The position numbers were made by a program, and so were the translations under genes. A model generated the notes under the pieces. The model ran no database searches. It saw only the letters and a program-made list of their open reading frames with translations, and was not told where the DNA came from. From an uncultured Lysobacter sp. (GTDB lineage Bacteria; Pseudomonadota; Gammaproteobacteria; Xanthomonadales; Xanthomonadaceae), in contig CADCUA010000377.1 of assembly GCA_902805755.1 (NCBI GenBank), positions 1-7,412 on the forward strand: 7,412 nucleotides of DNA. The letters run 5' to 3'. Shown here piece by piece: positions 1 through 7,412 of the stretch; position 1 is the first letter of the stretch; every line of letters begins with the position of its first letter.

Positions 1-3
1 TGA

Positions 4-1251
<1,248 letters not shown>

Positions 1252-1491
1252 GGCACGTGTGTCAGATCACGATGGCAAGTCCCGCAACCTTCGGTTGGCT
1301 TCCCGTGGCCGAATGAAGCGTGCTCACGCGGCGGCCCGTCGTTTGCGACCTTTAGTGGTGGCCCAAGCTTCTCACCGCCTATCTCGGACGCGAGTGGGTG
1401 GCGCTGTCCCGTTCGCTACAGGTGCGCTTTCGACGACTCGCGCCTGCAACCGTGGAATGCGCGTGTTTTCCACCGAAACGGCCTCGGCCAC
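1252..1491. other. obgE-rpsT gap, no gene seen
   Basis: This stretch runs from the obgE stop to the A-run of the shared terminator. A plus frame is open across it and on through the antisense of rpsT, but its Arg/Ala-rich product resembles nothing I know. A short minus frame from a GTG would give about 33 residues, also unrecognised. Small hairpins are visible: CAACC-TTC-GGTTG at 1285-1297, GTCG-TTTG-CGAC at 1338-1349, and GTGGAA/TTCCAC at 1452-1473. No tRNA and no clear promoter was seen. Many gammaproteobacteria, such as Pseudomonas, carry proB after obg; it is missing here. The stretch may be a long obgE 3' UTR. Confidence 0.5.
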
Positions 1492-1520
1492 AAAAAAACC
1501 CGGCCTGAGCCGGGCTTTTT
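1492..1520. terminator. Bidirectional intrinsic terminator between obgE and rpsT
   Basis: A 6-base stem CCCGGC (1499-1504) and GCCGGG (1509-1514) closes a CTGA loop. It is flanked by seven A on the left (1492-1498) and, after one C, five T on the right (1516-1520). Read on the minus strand, the hairpin is followed directly by U7 and lies about 26 bases past the rpsT stop, so it is a strong rpsT terminator. Read on the plus strand it ends in U5 and could terminate obgE transcripts, though about 240 bases after the obgE stop. Confidence 0.88.
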
Positions 1521-1540
1521 ATGACGCAGCCTGGATGGAA

Positions 1541-1813
1541 TCAGGCAGCGGTCTGAATGGCGCGGATTCGCGCGTTCAGGCGGCTCTTGTGACGGGCGGC
1601 CTTGTTCTTGTGGATCAGGCCGCGCGAGCTGAAGCGATCGAGGATCGGCTGGGCGGTCGCGAAAGCGGCCTGTGCGCCGGCAGCGTCATTTTCGTTGATC
1701 GCCTTCAGCACCTTCTTCACGGCGGTACGCAGCATCGAACGCTGGCTGGCGTTACGGGCATTGCGCACGACTGCCTGCTTGGCGCGCTTCTTGGCGGACT
1801 TGATGTTTGCCAC
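1541..1813 (-). CDS. rpsT: 30S ribosomal protein S20
   Basis: Encodes the 90-residue small-subunit protein S20, which binds 16S rRNA early in 30S assembly. The N-terminus [12 protein letters not shown], the segment [13 protein letters not shown] and the C-terminal signature [16 protein letters not shown] are typical of the family; E. coli S20 has 87 residues. The protein is basic and Ala-rich, as expected of an alpha-helical rRNA-binding protein. The start codon is GTG (1813-1811), read with an AGGAAG Shine-Dalgarno 9 bases upstream. E. coli rpsT also uses a non-AUG start (UUG) and is autoregulated at translation, so weak initiation may serve the same role here (inference). The gene is monocistronic: it converges on obgE, diverges from murJ, has its own promoter and has a terminator hairpin about 26 bases past its TGA. 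Confidence 0.98.
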   Translation of the reverse strand: MANIKSAKKRAKQAVVRNARNASQRSMLRTAVKKVLKAINENDAAGAQAAFATAQPILDRFSSRGLIHKNKAARHKSRLNARIRAIQTAA

Positions 1814-1822
1814 GGCGGGTTG

Positions 1823-1828
1823 CTTCCT
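1823..1828 (-). promoter_or_regulatory. Shine-Dalgarno of rpsT
   Basis: AGGAAG on the minus strand lies 9 bases upstream of the GTG at 1813. It supports that non-AUG start, which is also where the S20 homology begins. Confidence 0.75.
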
Positions 1829-1882
1829 GAGAAATGGATGAAACTAGATAAGGGAATGCGGGTGCGGAAAATCAGACCCAAA

Positions 1883-1911
1883 AGTATGGCCGGCTCAATA
1901 GCTTGCGTCAA
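1883..1911 (-). promoter_or_regulatory. Sigma70-type promoter of rpsT
   Basis: On the minus strand, TTGACG (1911-1906) and CATACT (1888-1883) are separated by exactly 17 bases. The -35 box matches the TTGACA consensus at five of six positions and the -10 box matches TATAAT at four of six. Transcription would start near 1876, giving an untranslated leader of about 60 bases before the rpsT GTG. The -35 box is 24 bases from the murJ ATG, so polymerase bound here would cover the murJ start region. Confidence 0.7.
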
Positions 1912-1935
1912 CACCGCGTGTACGGTGGCGCGTTC

Positions 1936-3525
1936 ATGAACGCTGCGGACACCAAGCCCAAGGGCGGAATGCTGCGCTCTACCGCTGTCTTCAGCGCAAT
2001 GACGTTGCTCTCGCGCATCGCCGGCTACGTCCGCGACGCGCTGCAGGCCAGCCTGTTCGGTGCAGGCCCCGCGGTCAGTGCATTCGTCGTCGCCTATCGC
2101 ATCCCGAATTACCTGCGGCGCATTTTCGCGGAAGGCTCGTTCTCGTCCGCCTTCGTGCCGGTTCTGTCCGAGCTCAAGCAGCGGGGCGACGACAAGGCGC
2201 TACAGGATTTTCTGGATCATGTCGCGGGCGCGTTGCTGGCCGTTGTGATCCTCGTGACCGGTCTGGGCATGCTCCTCGCCCCGTGGATCGCGCGCTTGTT
2301 CCTGTTGTTTGCGGATGACGCCAAGACGGGAATGGTGTCGATGGCGGCGGACATGCTGCTCATCACTTTCCCGTACCTGACCTTCATATCGATGACGGCG
2401 CTGGCAGGCGCGGTGCTCAACACGTTCCGCCATTTCGGCCTGCCCGCGTTGACGCCCGTGCTGCACAACCTGGGCGTGATCGCCGCGATGCTGCTGCTGG
2501 GGGGGGTGCTGGATGTACCCGCCAAGGCGCTCGCCTGGGGCGTGCTGGGGGCGGGCGTGCTGCAGGTGCTGGTGTTGTGGCCGGCGATGGCGCGCTGGGG
2601 GCTGCGGCCCCGCTTGCGCTTCAATTTTCGCCACGAGGGGGTGCGCCGCGTCGGGCGACTGATGTTGCCGACAATCTTCTCGTCCTCGGTCGCACAGGTG
2701 AACCTGCTGGTGGGCACCGTGTTCGCTTCACTGCTGGTGCCCGAGGCGCAATCCTGGCTGTATTACTCGGACCGGCTGACGGAGCTTCCGCTCGGGTTGT
2801 TCGGCGTGGCGATCGGCACGGTCATCCTGCCGCAGCTGTCGCGTCACCATGCCGACGAGGATGCGTCGGGGTATTCGAAATCGCTGGACTGGGGCCTGCG
2901 CACGGTGCTGCTTGTCGGTATGCCGGCAGCATTGGGCCTTGCGCTGCTCGCTGAGCCCCTTACGGCCGCGCTATTCGGACGGGGGCGCTTCACCGATGAC
3001 GACGTGCGCAACGTCGGTCTTGCGCTGACCGCGATGAGCGTGGGCATCCCGACCTTCATGCTGAGCAAGGTGCTGCTGCCGGCGTTCTATGCCCGTCAGG
3101 ACACGCGCACGCCGATGCGCGCGGCCGTGGCGACGGTTGTGGCGAATGTCGTGCTGACCGTCGCGCTCGTCACGCCCCTGCACATCGCCGGCTTCCGCAG
3201 CGCGCATGTGGGCATTGCGATTGCGACCGCTGCGGCAGGCGTGCTCAACGCGGCGCTGCTGTGGCGTTACCTGCGCCGTGCCGGCATTTACCAGGCGCAG
3301 CCCGGCTGGGGGATATGGATCGCGCGCATCGTCGCCGCGCTGCTGGTCATGGCCGCGGTCGTTCTTGCAGCCGCCCGGTGGGTCGCGCAGACGCAGGGCG
3401 CTTGGACCGCACTTGCGGAACAGTGGCGCTGGATCTGGCTGCTGCTCGTCATTGCAGCTGGCGGCGCAGCGTATGGCGCGGTGCTGGTGCTGCTGGGTGT
3501 GCGTCCCCGCCATCTGCGCCACTAG
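1936..3525 (+). CDS. murJ: Lipid II flippase MurJ (MviN), MOP superfamily
   Basis: Encodes a 529-residue inner-membrane protein of the MviN/MurJ family, which moves lipid-linked peptidoglycan precursor to the outer face of the inner membrane. Repeated hydrophobic segments along the whole length fit the family's 14 helices. Landmarks: SRIAGYVRD at 26-34 (E. coli Arg18 and Arg24 correspond to R27 and R33), IPNYLRRIFAEGSF at 56-69 (E. coli Arg52 corresponds to R61), YYSDRLTELP at 276-285 (E. coli Arg270 and Glu273 correspond to R280 and E283), and a QPGW motif near the C-terminus. One oddity is Ser48 where E. coli has Asp39. The ATG at 1936 has a GGTGG 7 bases upstream. An in-frame ATG at 1969 (AGGG 4 bases before) would give 518 residues, closer to the 511 of E. 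coli, and cannot be excluded. A G8 run lies inside the gene. It diverges from rpsT and probably heads an operon with ribF and ileS. Confidence 0.96.
   Translation: MNAADTKPKGGMLRSTAVFSAMTLLSRIAGYVRDALQASLFGAGPAVSAFVVAYRIPNYLRRIFAEGSFSSAFVPVLSELKQRGDDKALQDFLDHVAGALLAVVILVTGLGMLLAPWIARLFLLFADDAKTGMVSMAADMLLITFPYLTFISMTALAGAVLNTFRHFGLPALTPVLHNLGVIAAMLLLGGVLDVPAKALAWGVLGAGVLQVLVLWPAMARWGLRPRLRFNFRHEGVRRVGRLMLPTIFSSSVAQVNLLVGTVFASLLVPEAQSWLYYSDRLTELPLGLFGVAIGTVILPQLSRHHADEDASGYSKSLDWGLRTVLLVGMPAALGLALLAEPLTAALFGRGRFTDDDVRNVGLALTAMSVGIPTFMLSKVLLPAFYARQDTRTPMRAAVATVVANVVLTVALVTPLHIAGFRSAHVGIAIATAAAGVLNAALLWRYLRRAGIYQAQPGWGIWIARIVAALLVMAAVVLAAARWVAQTQGAWTALAEQWRWIWLLLVIAAGGAAYGAVLVLLGVRPRHLRH
2499..2506 (+). 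repeat. G8 homopolymer tract inside murJ
   Basis: Eight consecutive G occur in the murJ reading frame across the codons for Leu188-Gly189-Gly190-Val191, in a hydrophobic Leu/Gly segment. A one-base slip would frameshift the gene, which is normally essential. It is the longest G run I noticed in the window. Confidence 0.9.
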
Positions 3526-3543
3526 CCGGACCGGCTCGCCGGC
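3525..3543 (+). repeat. Short GC-rich inverted repeats at the murJ-ribF junction
   Basis: GCCGG at 3525-3529 can pair with CCGGC at 3531-3535 or at 3539-3543. The first pairing leaves too small a loop for all five pairs; the second leaves a 9-base loop. No T-run follows closely, so I do not call it a terminator. It may only reflect base composition. Confidence 0.35.
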
Positions 3544-3552
3544 GGGCACGGC

Positions 3553-3558
3553 TATACT
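3553..3558 (+). promoter_or_regulatory. Candidate -10 box directly before ribF
   Basis: TATACT (five of six matches to TATAAT) ends 7 bases before the ribF ATG. With normal spacing transcription would begin at about 3565, so the mRNA would start at or within a base or two of the start codon. This fits the lack of a good SD for ribF. The base run 17 bases upstream (ACCGGC at 3530-3535) is not a recognisable -35 box, which weakens the call. ribF can also be reached by read-through from murJ. Confidence 0.45.
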
Positions 3559-3565
3559 TCTTTGG

Positions 3566-4516
3566 ATGAGCAGGCTGTTTCGTGACGTCGAGGGCGGGCC
3601 CCGGTGCCCGCACGGCAGTGTGGTCTGCATCGGCGCATTCGACGGCCTGCACCTCGGGCACAGGGCGCTGGTGCGCCACACGGTTGCGCGTGCACGCACG
3701 CTGGGCCTGCCGGCAGTCGCCCTGAGCTTCGAACCGCTGCCGCGCGAGTTCTTCGCGCGCGATACGGTGCCTGCGCGCTTGCTTCACCCTTGGGCGAAGG
3801 CGTGCGGGCTGTTTGAGATGGGTGCCGACCAGGTCGGGCTGTTGCGGTTCGACTCGCGCTTGAGTGCACTCACGGCCGAGGAATTCGTCGAACGTGTGCT
3901 CGTGCAGCGCCTGTCAGCGCGCGAAGTGTGGGTCGGACCAGAGTTCCGCTTCGGCAATCGTCGCTCCGGTGACCTGCCGACGTTGCAGTCATTGGGCGCC
4001 ATGCACGGGTTTTCGGCTGGAGCCATCGAACCTTTTCTCGTTGATGATGAGCGCGTGTCGAGCACCGCCATACGGTCCGCATTGCAGACTGCGGACTTCG
4101 CTGCGGCGGAGCGACTGCTCGGCCGTCCGTATGCAATCGGCGGCCGCGTCATTCGTGGCGAACGCCTCGGCCGCACGCTGGGTTTCCCGACCGCGAACCT
4201 GCGCGTTCCCGGCCGCACGCCCGCGCTTTTGGGCATTTTCGCCTGTCGTGTGCGTGGGCTCGGCGACGAGGCAAGGCCTGCGGTGGCCAGCCTCGGCACG
4301 CGTCCTACCGTCAACGGCGTCGAGCCGCTGCTCGAGGTGCACCTCTTCGATTTCGACGGTGATCTCTACGGCCGCCGCATCGACGTCGAATTCGTCGCGA
4401 AGCTGCGCGACGAGGCACGCTTTCCCGATCTCGCGGCGATGACCGCACAAATGCATCGCGACGCCGCACAGGCGCGCGACCTTCTTTCGCACGACCAACG
4501 CCGAGCCTTCGGCTGA
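3566..4516 (+). CDS. ribF: Bifunctional riboflavin kinase / FAD synthetase RibF
   Basis: Encodes a 316-residue cytoplasmic enzyme (E. coli RibF has 313) that phosphorylates riboflavin to FMN and adenylates FMN to FAD. The N-terminal FAD synthetase half has the nucleotidyltransferase signature [10 protein letters not shown] at 23-32, with HLGH at 29-32, and VSSTAIR at 164-170. The C-terminal flavokinase half starts near 185 ([10 protein letters not shown]) and shows [11 protein letters not shown] ending at 212. It also has [14 protein letters not shown], where Glu257 is the likely catalytic base by comparison with the family. Homology starts close to the ATG at 3566; the frame is open further upstream but that part overlaps murJ in another frame and is not RibF-like. 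There is no convincing Shine-Dalgarno, but a TATACT box lies 7 bases before the ATG. It sits 40 bases after murJ and 8 bases before ileS, the usual ribF-ileS pairing. Confidence 0.97.
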   Translation: MSRLFRDVEGGPRCPHGSVVCIGAFDGLHLGHRALVRHTVARARTLGLPAVALSFEPLPREFFARDTVPARLLHPWAKACGLFEMGADQVGLLRFDSRLSALTAEEFVERVLVQRLSAREVWVGPEFRFGNRRSGDLPTLQSLGAMHGFSAGAIEPFLVDDERVSSTAIRSALQTADFAAAERLLGRPYAIGGRVIRGERLGRTLGFPTANLRVPGRTPALLGIFACRVRGLGDEARPAVASLGTRPTVNGVEPLLEVHLFDFDGDLYGRRIDVEFVAKLRDEARFPDLAAMTAQMHRDAAQARDLLSHDQRRAFG

Positions 4517-4524
4517 GCCCTGCC

Positions 4525-7410
4525 GTGAACGATTCGAACAAGTCCGGTTCCGATAGCAAAGACAATCCGTACAAGGCCACGCTGCACCTGCCGGCGACCG
4601 ACTTCCCGATGCGCGGCGACCTGCCCAAGCGCGAGCCGCAGACGCTGGCGCGCTGGGAAACCGAAGGCCTGTACCAACGAATCCGTGAGCAGGTGGGCAC
4701 TCGCGAGCGCAGCTTCGTACTGCATGACGGTCCGCCCTATGCGAACGGCACGATCCACATCGGCCACGCGGTCAACAAGGTGCTCAAGGACATCGTGGTG
4801 AAGTCGAAGCTGCTGTCGGGCTTCGACGCACCTTATGTGCCGGGCTGGGACTGCCATGGCCTGCCGATCGAGGTTGCCGTCGAGAAAAAGCACGGCAAGG
4901 TCGGCGAGAAAATGGATGCCGAGGCGTTCCGGCAGAAGTGCCGCGAATACGCGGCAGAGCAGATCGACCTGCAGCGCCGCGACTTCAAGCGCCTGGGCAT
5001 CCTCGGCGACTGGGAAAATCCGTACCGAACGATGGACTTCCGCTTCGAAGCCGACATGTTGCGTTCCCTCGCGAAGATCGTGGAACGCGGACACCTCGTG
5101 CGCGGCGCGAAGCCCGTGCACTGGTGTTTCGACTGCGGTTCCGCACTGGCCGAGGCGGAGATCGAATACGCCGACAAGAAGTCGCCTGCGATAGACGTGG
5201 CCTACCTCGCCCGTGATCCGCAGCAGGTTGCGCTCGCGTTCGGCGTCGAACTCGAGGCCGGCATTGAAGTCGCTGTGCCGATCTGGACGACGACGCCGTG
5301 GACGTTGCCGGCGAGCCTCGCAGTGTCGATCGGTGCGGATCTTGAATACGCGCTGGTGGAAGGACCGCCTGGCCCGAATGGCCGTCGCCTGCTGGTGCTT
5401 GCAAGCGCACTCGTTGAGCGCGCGCTCAAGCGCTACGGCGTCGATGAGGCGAAAGTGCTCGGCACCTCGATCGGCGCACCGCTCGAAAACATGCTTCTCG
5501 CGCATCCGTTCTACGAGCGCGACATCCCGCTGCTGCTCGGCACGCACGTGTCGGCCGAGGAAGGCACCGGCGCCGTGCATACGGCACCGGGACACGGCCA
5601 GGAAGACTTCGCGGTCAGCCAGCAGTACGGCCTGATCGAGCGCTACAGCGCGGCTGAAATGAATCCGGTGGACGCGCGCGGTCGCTACCTGCCGGGCACC
5701 CCTGCAGCAAATGGCGCGGAGATCGCCGGCCTGCATCTGTGGAAGGCGAACGATGTTCTGGTCGAGGCCGTGCGCGGTCTCGGCCTGCTGCTTGCTGCGC
5801 ATCCACTGGAGCACAGCTATCCGCATTGCTGGCGGCACAAGACGCCGGTGGTGTTCCGCGCGACGCCGCAGTGGTTCATCTCGATGGAGCAAGCCGGCCT
5901 GCGGCGCGATGCGCTCGCATCGATCAAGGACGTCGGCTGGTTCCCGGAATGGGGTGAGGCGCGCATCACCGGCATGATCGAAGGCCGCCCGGACTGGTGC
6001 ATCAGCCGCCAGCGGACCTGGGGCGTGCCGATCGCATTGTTCATCCACCGCATCACCCGCGAGCCGCACCCGCGCTCGGCGGAGCTGATGCGCGAAGTCG
6101 CTGCACGCGTGGAGCAGCGGGGTGTCGATGCATGGTATGCGCTCGACGCGGCCGAATTGCTCGGTGACGAGGCGGGCGACTACGACAAGGTCACCGACAT
6201 CCTCGATGTGTGGTTCGACTCGGGTGTGACCCACGAGTGCGTGCTGGGTCAGCGGCCGCAGGACGGGCTGCACAAACCGGCCGACCTGTATCTGGAAGGC
6301 TCCGACCAGCACCGCGGCTGGTTCCAGTCCTCGCTGCTGACGGGCGTCGCAATGGACGGCGTGGCGCCGTACCGGCAGGTGCTCACGCACGGCTTCACGG
6401 TCGATGCGCAGGGCAAGAAGATGTCCAAGTCGATCGGCAATGTGGTCGAGCCGCAGAAGGTCATCGACCAGATGGGCGCGGACGTGCTGCGCCTGTGGAT
6501 CGCGTCCACCGATTACCGCAACGAGATGTCGGTCTCCGACGAGATCCTTAAGCGCAGCGGCGATGCGTACCGGCGCATCCGCAACACCGCCCGTTTCCTG
6601 CTCGGGAACCTGCATGGCTTCGAGCCCGTCCGCGACCTGCGGCCGCTGGAGGACATGGTGGTGCTCGACCGCTGGATCGTGCATCGGGCGCTTGAGCTGC
6701 AGCAGCGCATCGTGGCCGCCTACGAGCGCTACGACTTCGCAGAGATCGTGCAGGCGCTGTCGAACTTCTGCAGCGTGGACCTCGGGTCGATCTACCTCGA
6801 CGTCACCAAGGACCGCCTGTATACGATGCCGGAAGACTCGCGCGGTCGTCGTTCGGCGCAGAGCGCGATGTACCTGATCGCAGAAGCATTCGTGCGCTGG
6901 ATTGCGCCGATCCTGAGCTTCACCGCCGATGAGATGTGGCGGCACCTGCCGGCACCTGCCGAAGGCACGCGCTCGTCGAACGTCCTGTTCGAAACCTGGT
7001 TCACCGGGCTGGCGCCGTTGCCGTCCGACTCCGCGCTGTCGGCTGCCGATTTCGATCGCCTGCTCGCGCTTCGCGAACAGGTGAGCCGAACGCTGGAGCC
7101 CATGCGTGCAGCCGGCGAAATCGGCGCGGCGCTGGAGGCGGAGATCACGTTGCTGGCCGATGATGCACAGCGGCAGTGGCTCGCGCCGTTTGTCGACGAG
7201 TTACGCTTTCTGCTCATCAGTGGCGACGTCGCGATCGGGACCGGCGACGGATCGGCGCTCGGTATTCGTGCCGCACGCACCGCGAAAAGCAAATGCGGCC
7301 GCTGCTGGCACTACCAGTCGAGCGTCGGCATCGCGCCAGACCATCCCGGCCTGTGTGCCCGCTGTGTCGAGAACGTGGACGGGTCAGGCGAGGATCGCCG
7401 CTGGTTCTGA
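4525..7410 (+). CDS. ileS: Isoleucyl-tRNA synthetase IleRS, bacterial Zn-binding type
   Basis: Encodes a complete 961-residue class Ia synthetase that charges tRNA-Ile (E. coli 938 residues). Landmarks in order: HIGH at 78-81 within the [13 protein letters not shown] block; editing (CP1) domain with WTTTPWTLP at 254-262 and GHGQEDF, whose Asp361 corresponds to the E. coli editing residue Asp342; DWCISRQR at 490-497; WFDSG at 563-567; EGSDQHRGW at 591-599; KMSKS at 632-636; an anticodon-binding helical region; and a C-terminal zinc finger with Cys924, Cys927, Cys944 and Cys947. The HIGH/KMSKS sequences and the Zn finger fit the ordinary bacterial form. The start is GTG at 4525, the first start codon in this frame, with only a weak GAG 7 bases upstream. 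The start lies 8 bases past the ribF stop, suggesting translational coupling. The next gene in relatives is lspA, which would begin past the window edge. Confidence 0.98.
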   Translation: MNDSNKSGSDSKDNPYKATLHLPATDFPMRGDLPKREPQTLARWETEGLYQRIREQVGTRERSFVLHDGPPYANGTIHIGHAVNKVLKDIVVKSKLLSGFDAPYVPGWDCHGLPIEVAVEKKHGKVGEKMDAEAFRQKCREYAAEQIDLQRRDFKRLGILGDWENPYRTMDFRFEADMLRSLAKIVERGHLVRGAKPVHWCFDCGSALAEAEIEYADKKSPAIDVAYLARDPQQVALAFGVELEAGIEVAVPIWTTTPWTLPASLAVSIGADLEYALVEGPPGPNGRRLLVLASALVERALKRYGVDEAKVLGTSIGAPLENMLLAHPFYERDIPLLLGTHVSAEEGTGAVHTAPGHGQEDFAVSQQYGLIERYSAAEMNPVDARGRYLPGTPAANGAEIAGLHLWKANDVLVEAVRGLGLLLAAHPLEHSYPHCWRHKTPVVFRATPQWFISMEQAGLRRDALASIKDVGWFPEWGEARITGMIEGRPDWCISRQRTWGVPIALFIHRITREPHPRSAELMREVAARVEQRGVDAWYALDAAELLGDEAGDYDKVTDILDVWFDSGVTHECVLGQRPQDGLHKPADLYLEGSDQHRGWFQSSLLTGVAMDGVAPYRQVLTHGFTVDAQGKKMSKSIGNVVEPQKVIDQMGADVLRLWIASTDYRNEMSVSDEILKRSGDAYRRIRNTARFLLGNLHGFEPVRDLRPLEDMVVLDRWIVHRALELQQRIVAAYERYDFAEIVQALSNFCSVDLGSIYLDVTKDRLYTMPEDSRGRRSAQSAMYLIAEAFVRWIAPILSFTADEMWRHLPAPAEGTRSSNVLFETWFTGLAPLPSDSALSAADFDRLLALREQVSRTLEPMRAAGEIGAALEAEITLLADDAQRQWLAPFVDELRFLLISGDVAIGTGDGSALGIRAARTAKSKCGRCWHYQSSVGIAPDHPGLCARCVENVDGSGEDRRWF
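6941..6960 (+). repeat. Perfect 10-base tandem duplication inside ileS
   Basis: GGCACCTGCC occurs twice back to back. Because the unit is not a multiple of three, the copies are read in different frames and together encode His807 to Ala812 (HLPAPA). The spot lies in the helical region after the catalytic core, where E. coli has a shorter LPGER stretch. Confidence 0.85.
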
Positions 7411-7412
7411 CC

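Larger units (their letters stand above)
1814..1935. other. Divergent rpsT-murJ intergenic region
   Basis: These 122 bases separate two divergent genes. They hold the rpsT promoter, leader and SD. For murJ I see only a possible SD (GGTGG, 1924-1928). The best -10-like hexamers on the plus strand, such as TAGATA at 1845-1850 about 19 bases after a TTGCTT, are poor matches. The murJ promoter is therefore not identified. Confidence 0.6.

Noticed and set aside
1285..1301. Hairpin CAACC-TTC-GGTTG soon after the obgE stop as an obgE terminator
   Set aside because: The stem is only five bases and is not followed by a T-run.
3206..3565. Longer ribF starting inside murJ
   Set aside because: The extra 120 residues overlap murJ in another frame and are Arg/Ser-rich; RibF homology starts close to the ATG at 3566.
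2971..3699. 242-codon minus frame opposite the end of murJ and the start of ribF
   Set aside because: Arg/His/Gln-rich shadow of two well-supported genes on the other strand.
4366..6945. An 859-codon open frame on the minus strand opposite ileS and the end of ribF
   Set aside because: It is antisense to the well-supported ileS gene. Its product is rich in His, Arg and Ala with no recognisable domain, as expected from the mirror of G/C-rich third positions.

Overview
The window is a compact, GC-rich bacterial housekeeping segment with five complete protein genes: obgE (+), rpsT (-), murJ (+), ribF (+) and ileS (+). The order obgE / rpsT / murJ-ribF-ileS is the conserved gammaproteobacterial layout. 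The high G+C and the absence of proB between obgE and rpsT point to a Lysobacterales (Xanthomonadales)-like organism. That placement is inferred from gene order and protein sequence and was not tested by a search.

Layout. Bases 1-189 hold no gene I can support, but contain stacked inverted repeats just ahead of obgE. obgE (190-1251) encodes the ribosome-associated Obg GTPase. A 289-base gap follows, ending in a hairpin with an A-run on one side and a T-run on the other, which could terminate both obgE and the converging rpsT. rpsT (1541-1813, minus strand) encodes ribosomal protein S20 from a GTG start, with a good SD and a sigma70-type promoter whose -35 box lies about 25 bases from the murJ start. 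murJ (1936-3525) diverges from rpsT and encodes the lipid II flippase. After 40 bases comes ribF (3566-4516), the bifunctional riboflavin kinase/FAD synthetase, preceded by a TATACT box so close to its ATG that a near-leaderless transcript is possible. ileS (4525-7410), isoleucyl-tRNA synthetase, begins 8 bases after ribF with a GTG and ends two bases before the window edge.

The genes serve core growth: ribosome assembly (ObgE, S20), envelope building (MurJ), flavin cofactor synthesis (RibF) and translation (IleRS). In relatives lspA and ispH usually follow ileS, so the operon probably continues beyond the window. I saw no mobile element, CRISPR array, tRNA, defence system or other undescribed multi-gene system. 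The points worth a second look are small: overlapping repeats before obgE, a Ser in MurJ where E. coli has Asp39, a G8 tract in murJ, the ribF -10 box next to its start, and the shared terminator.
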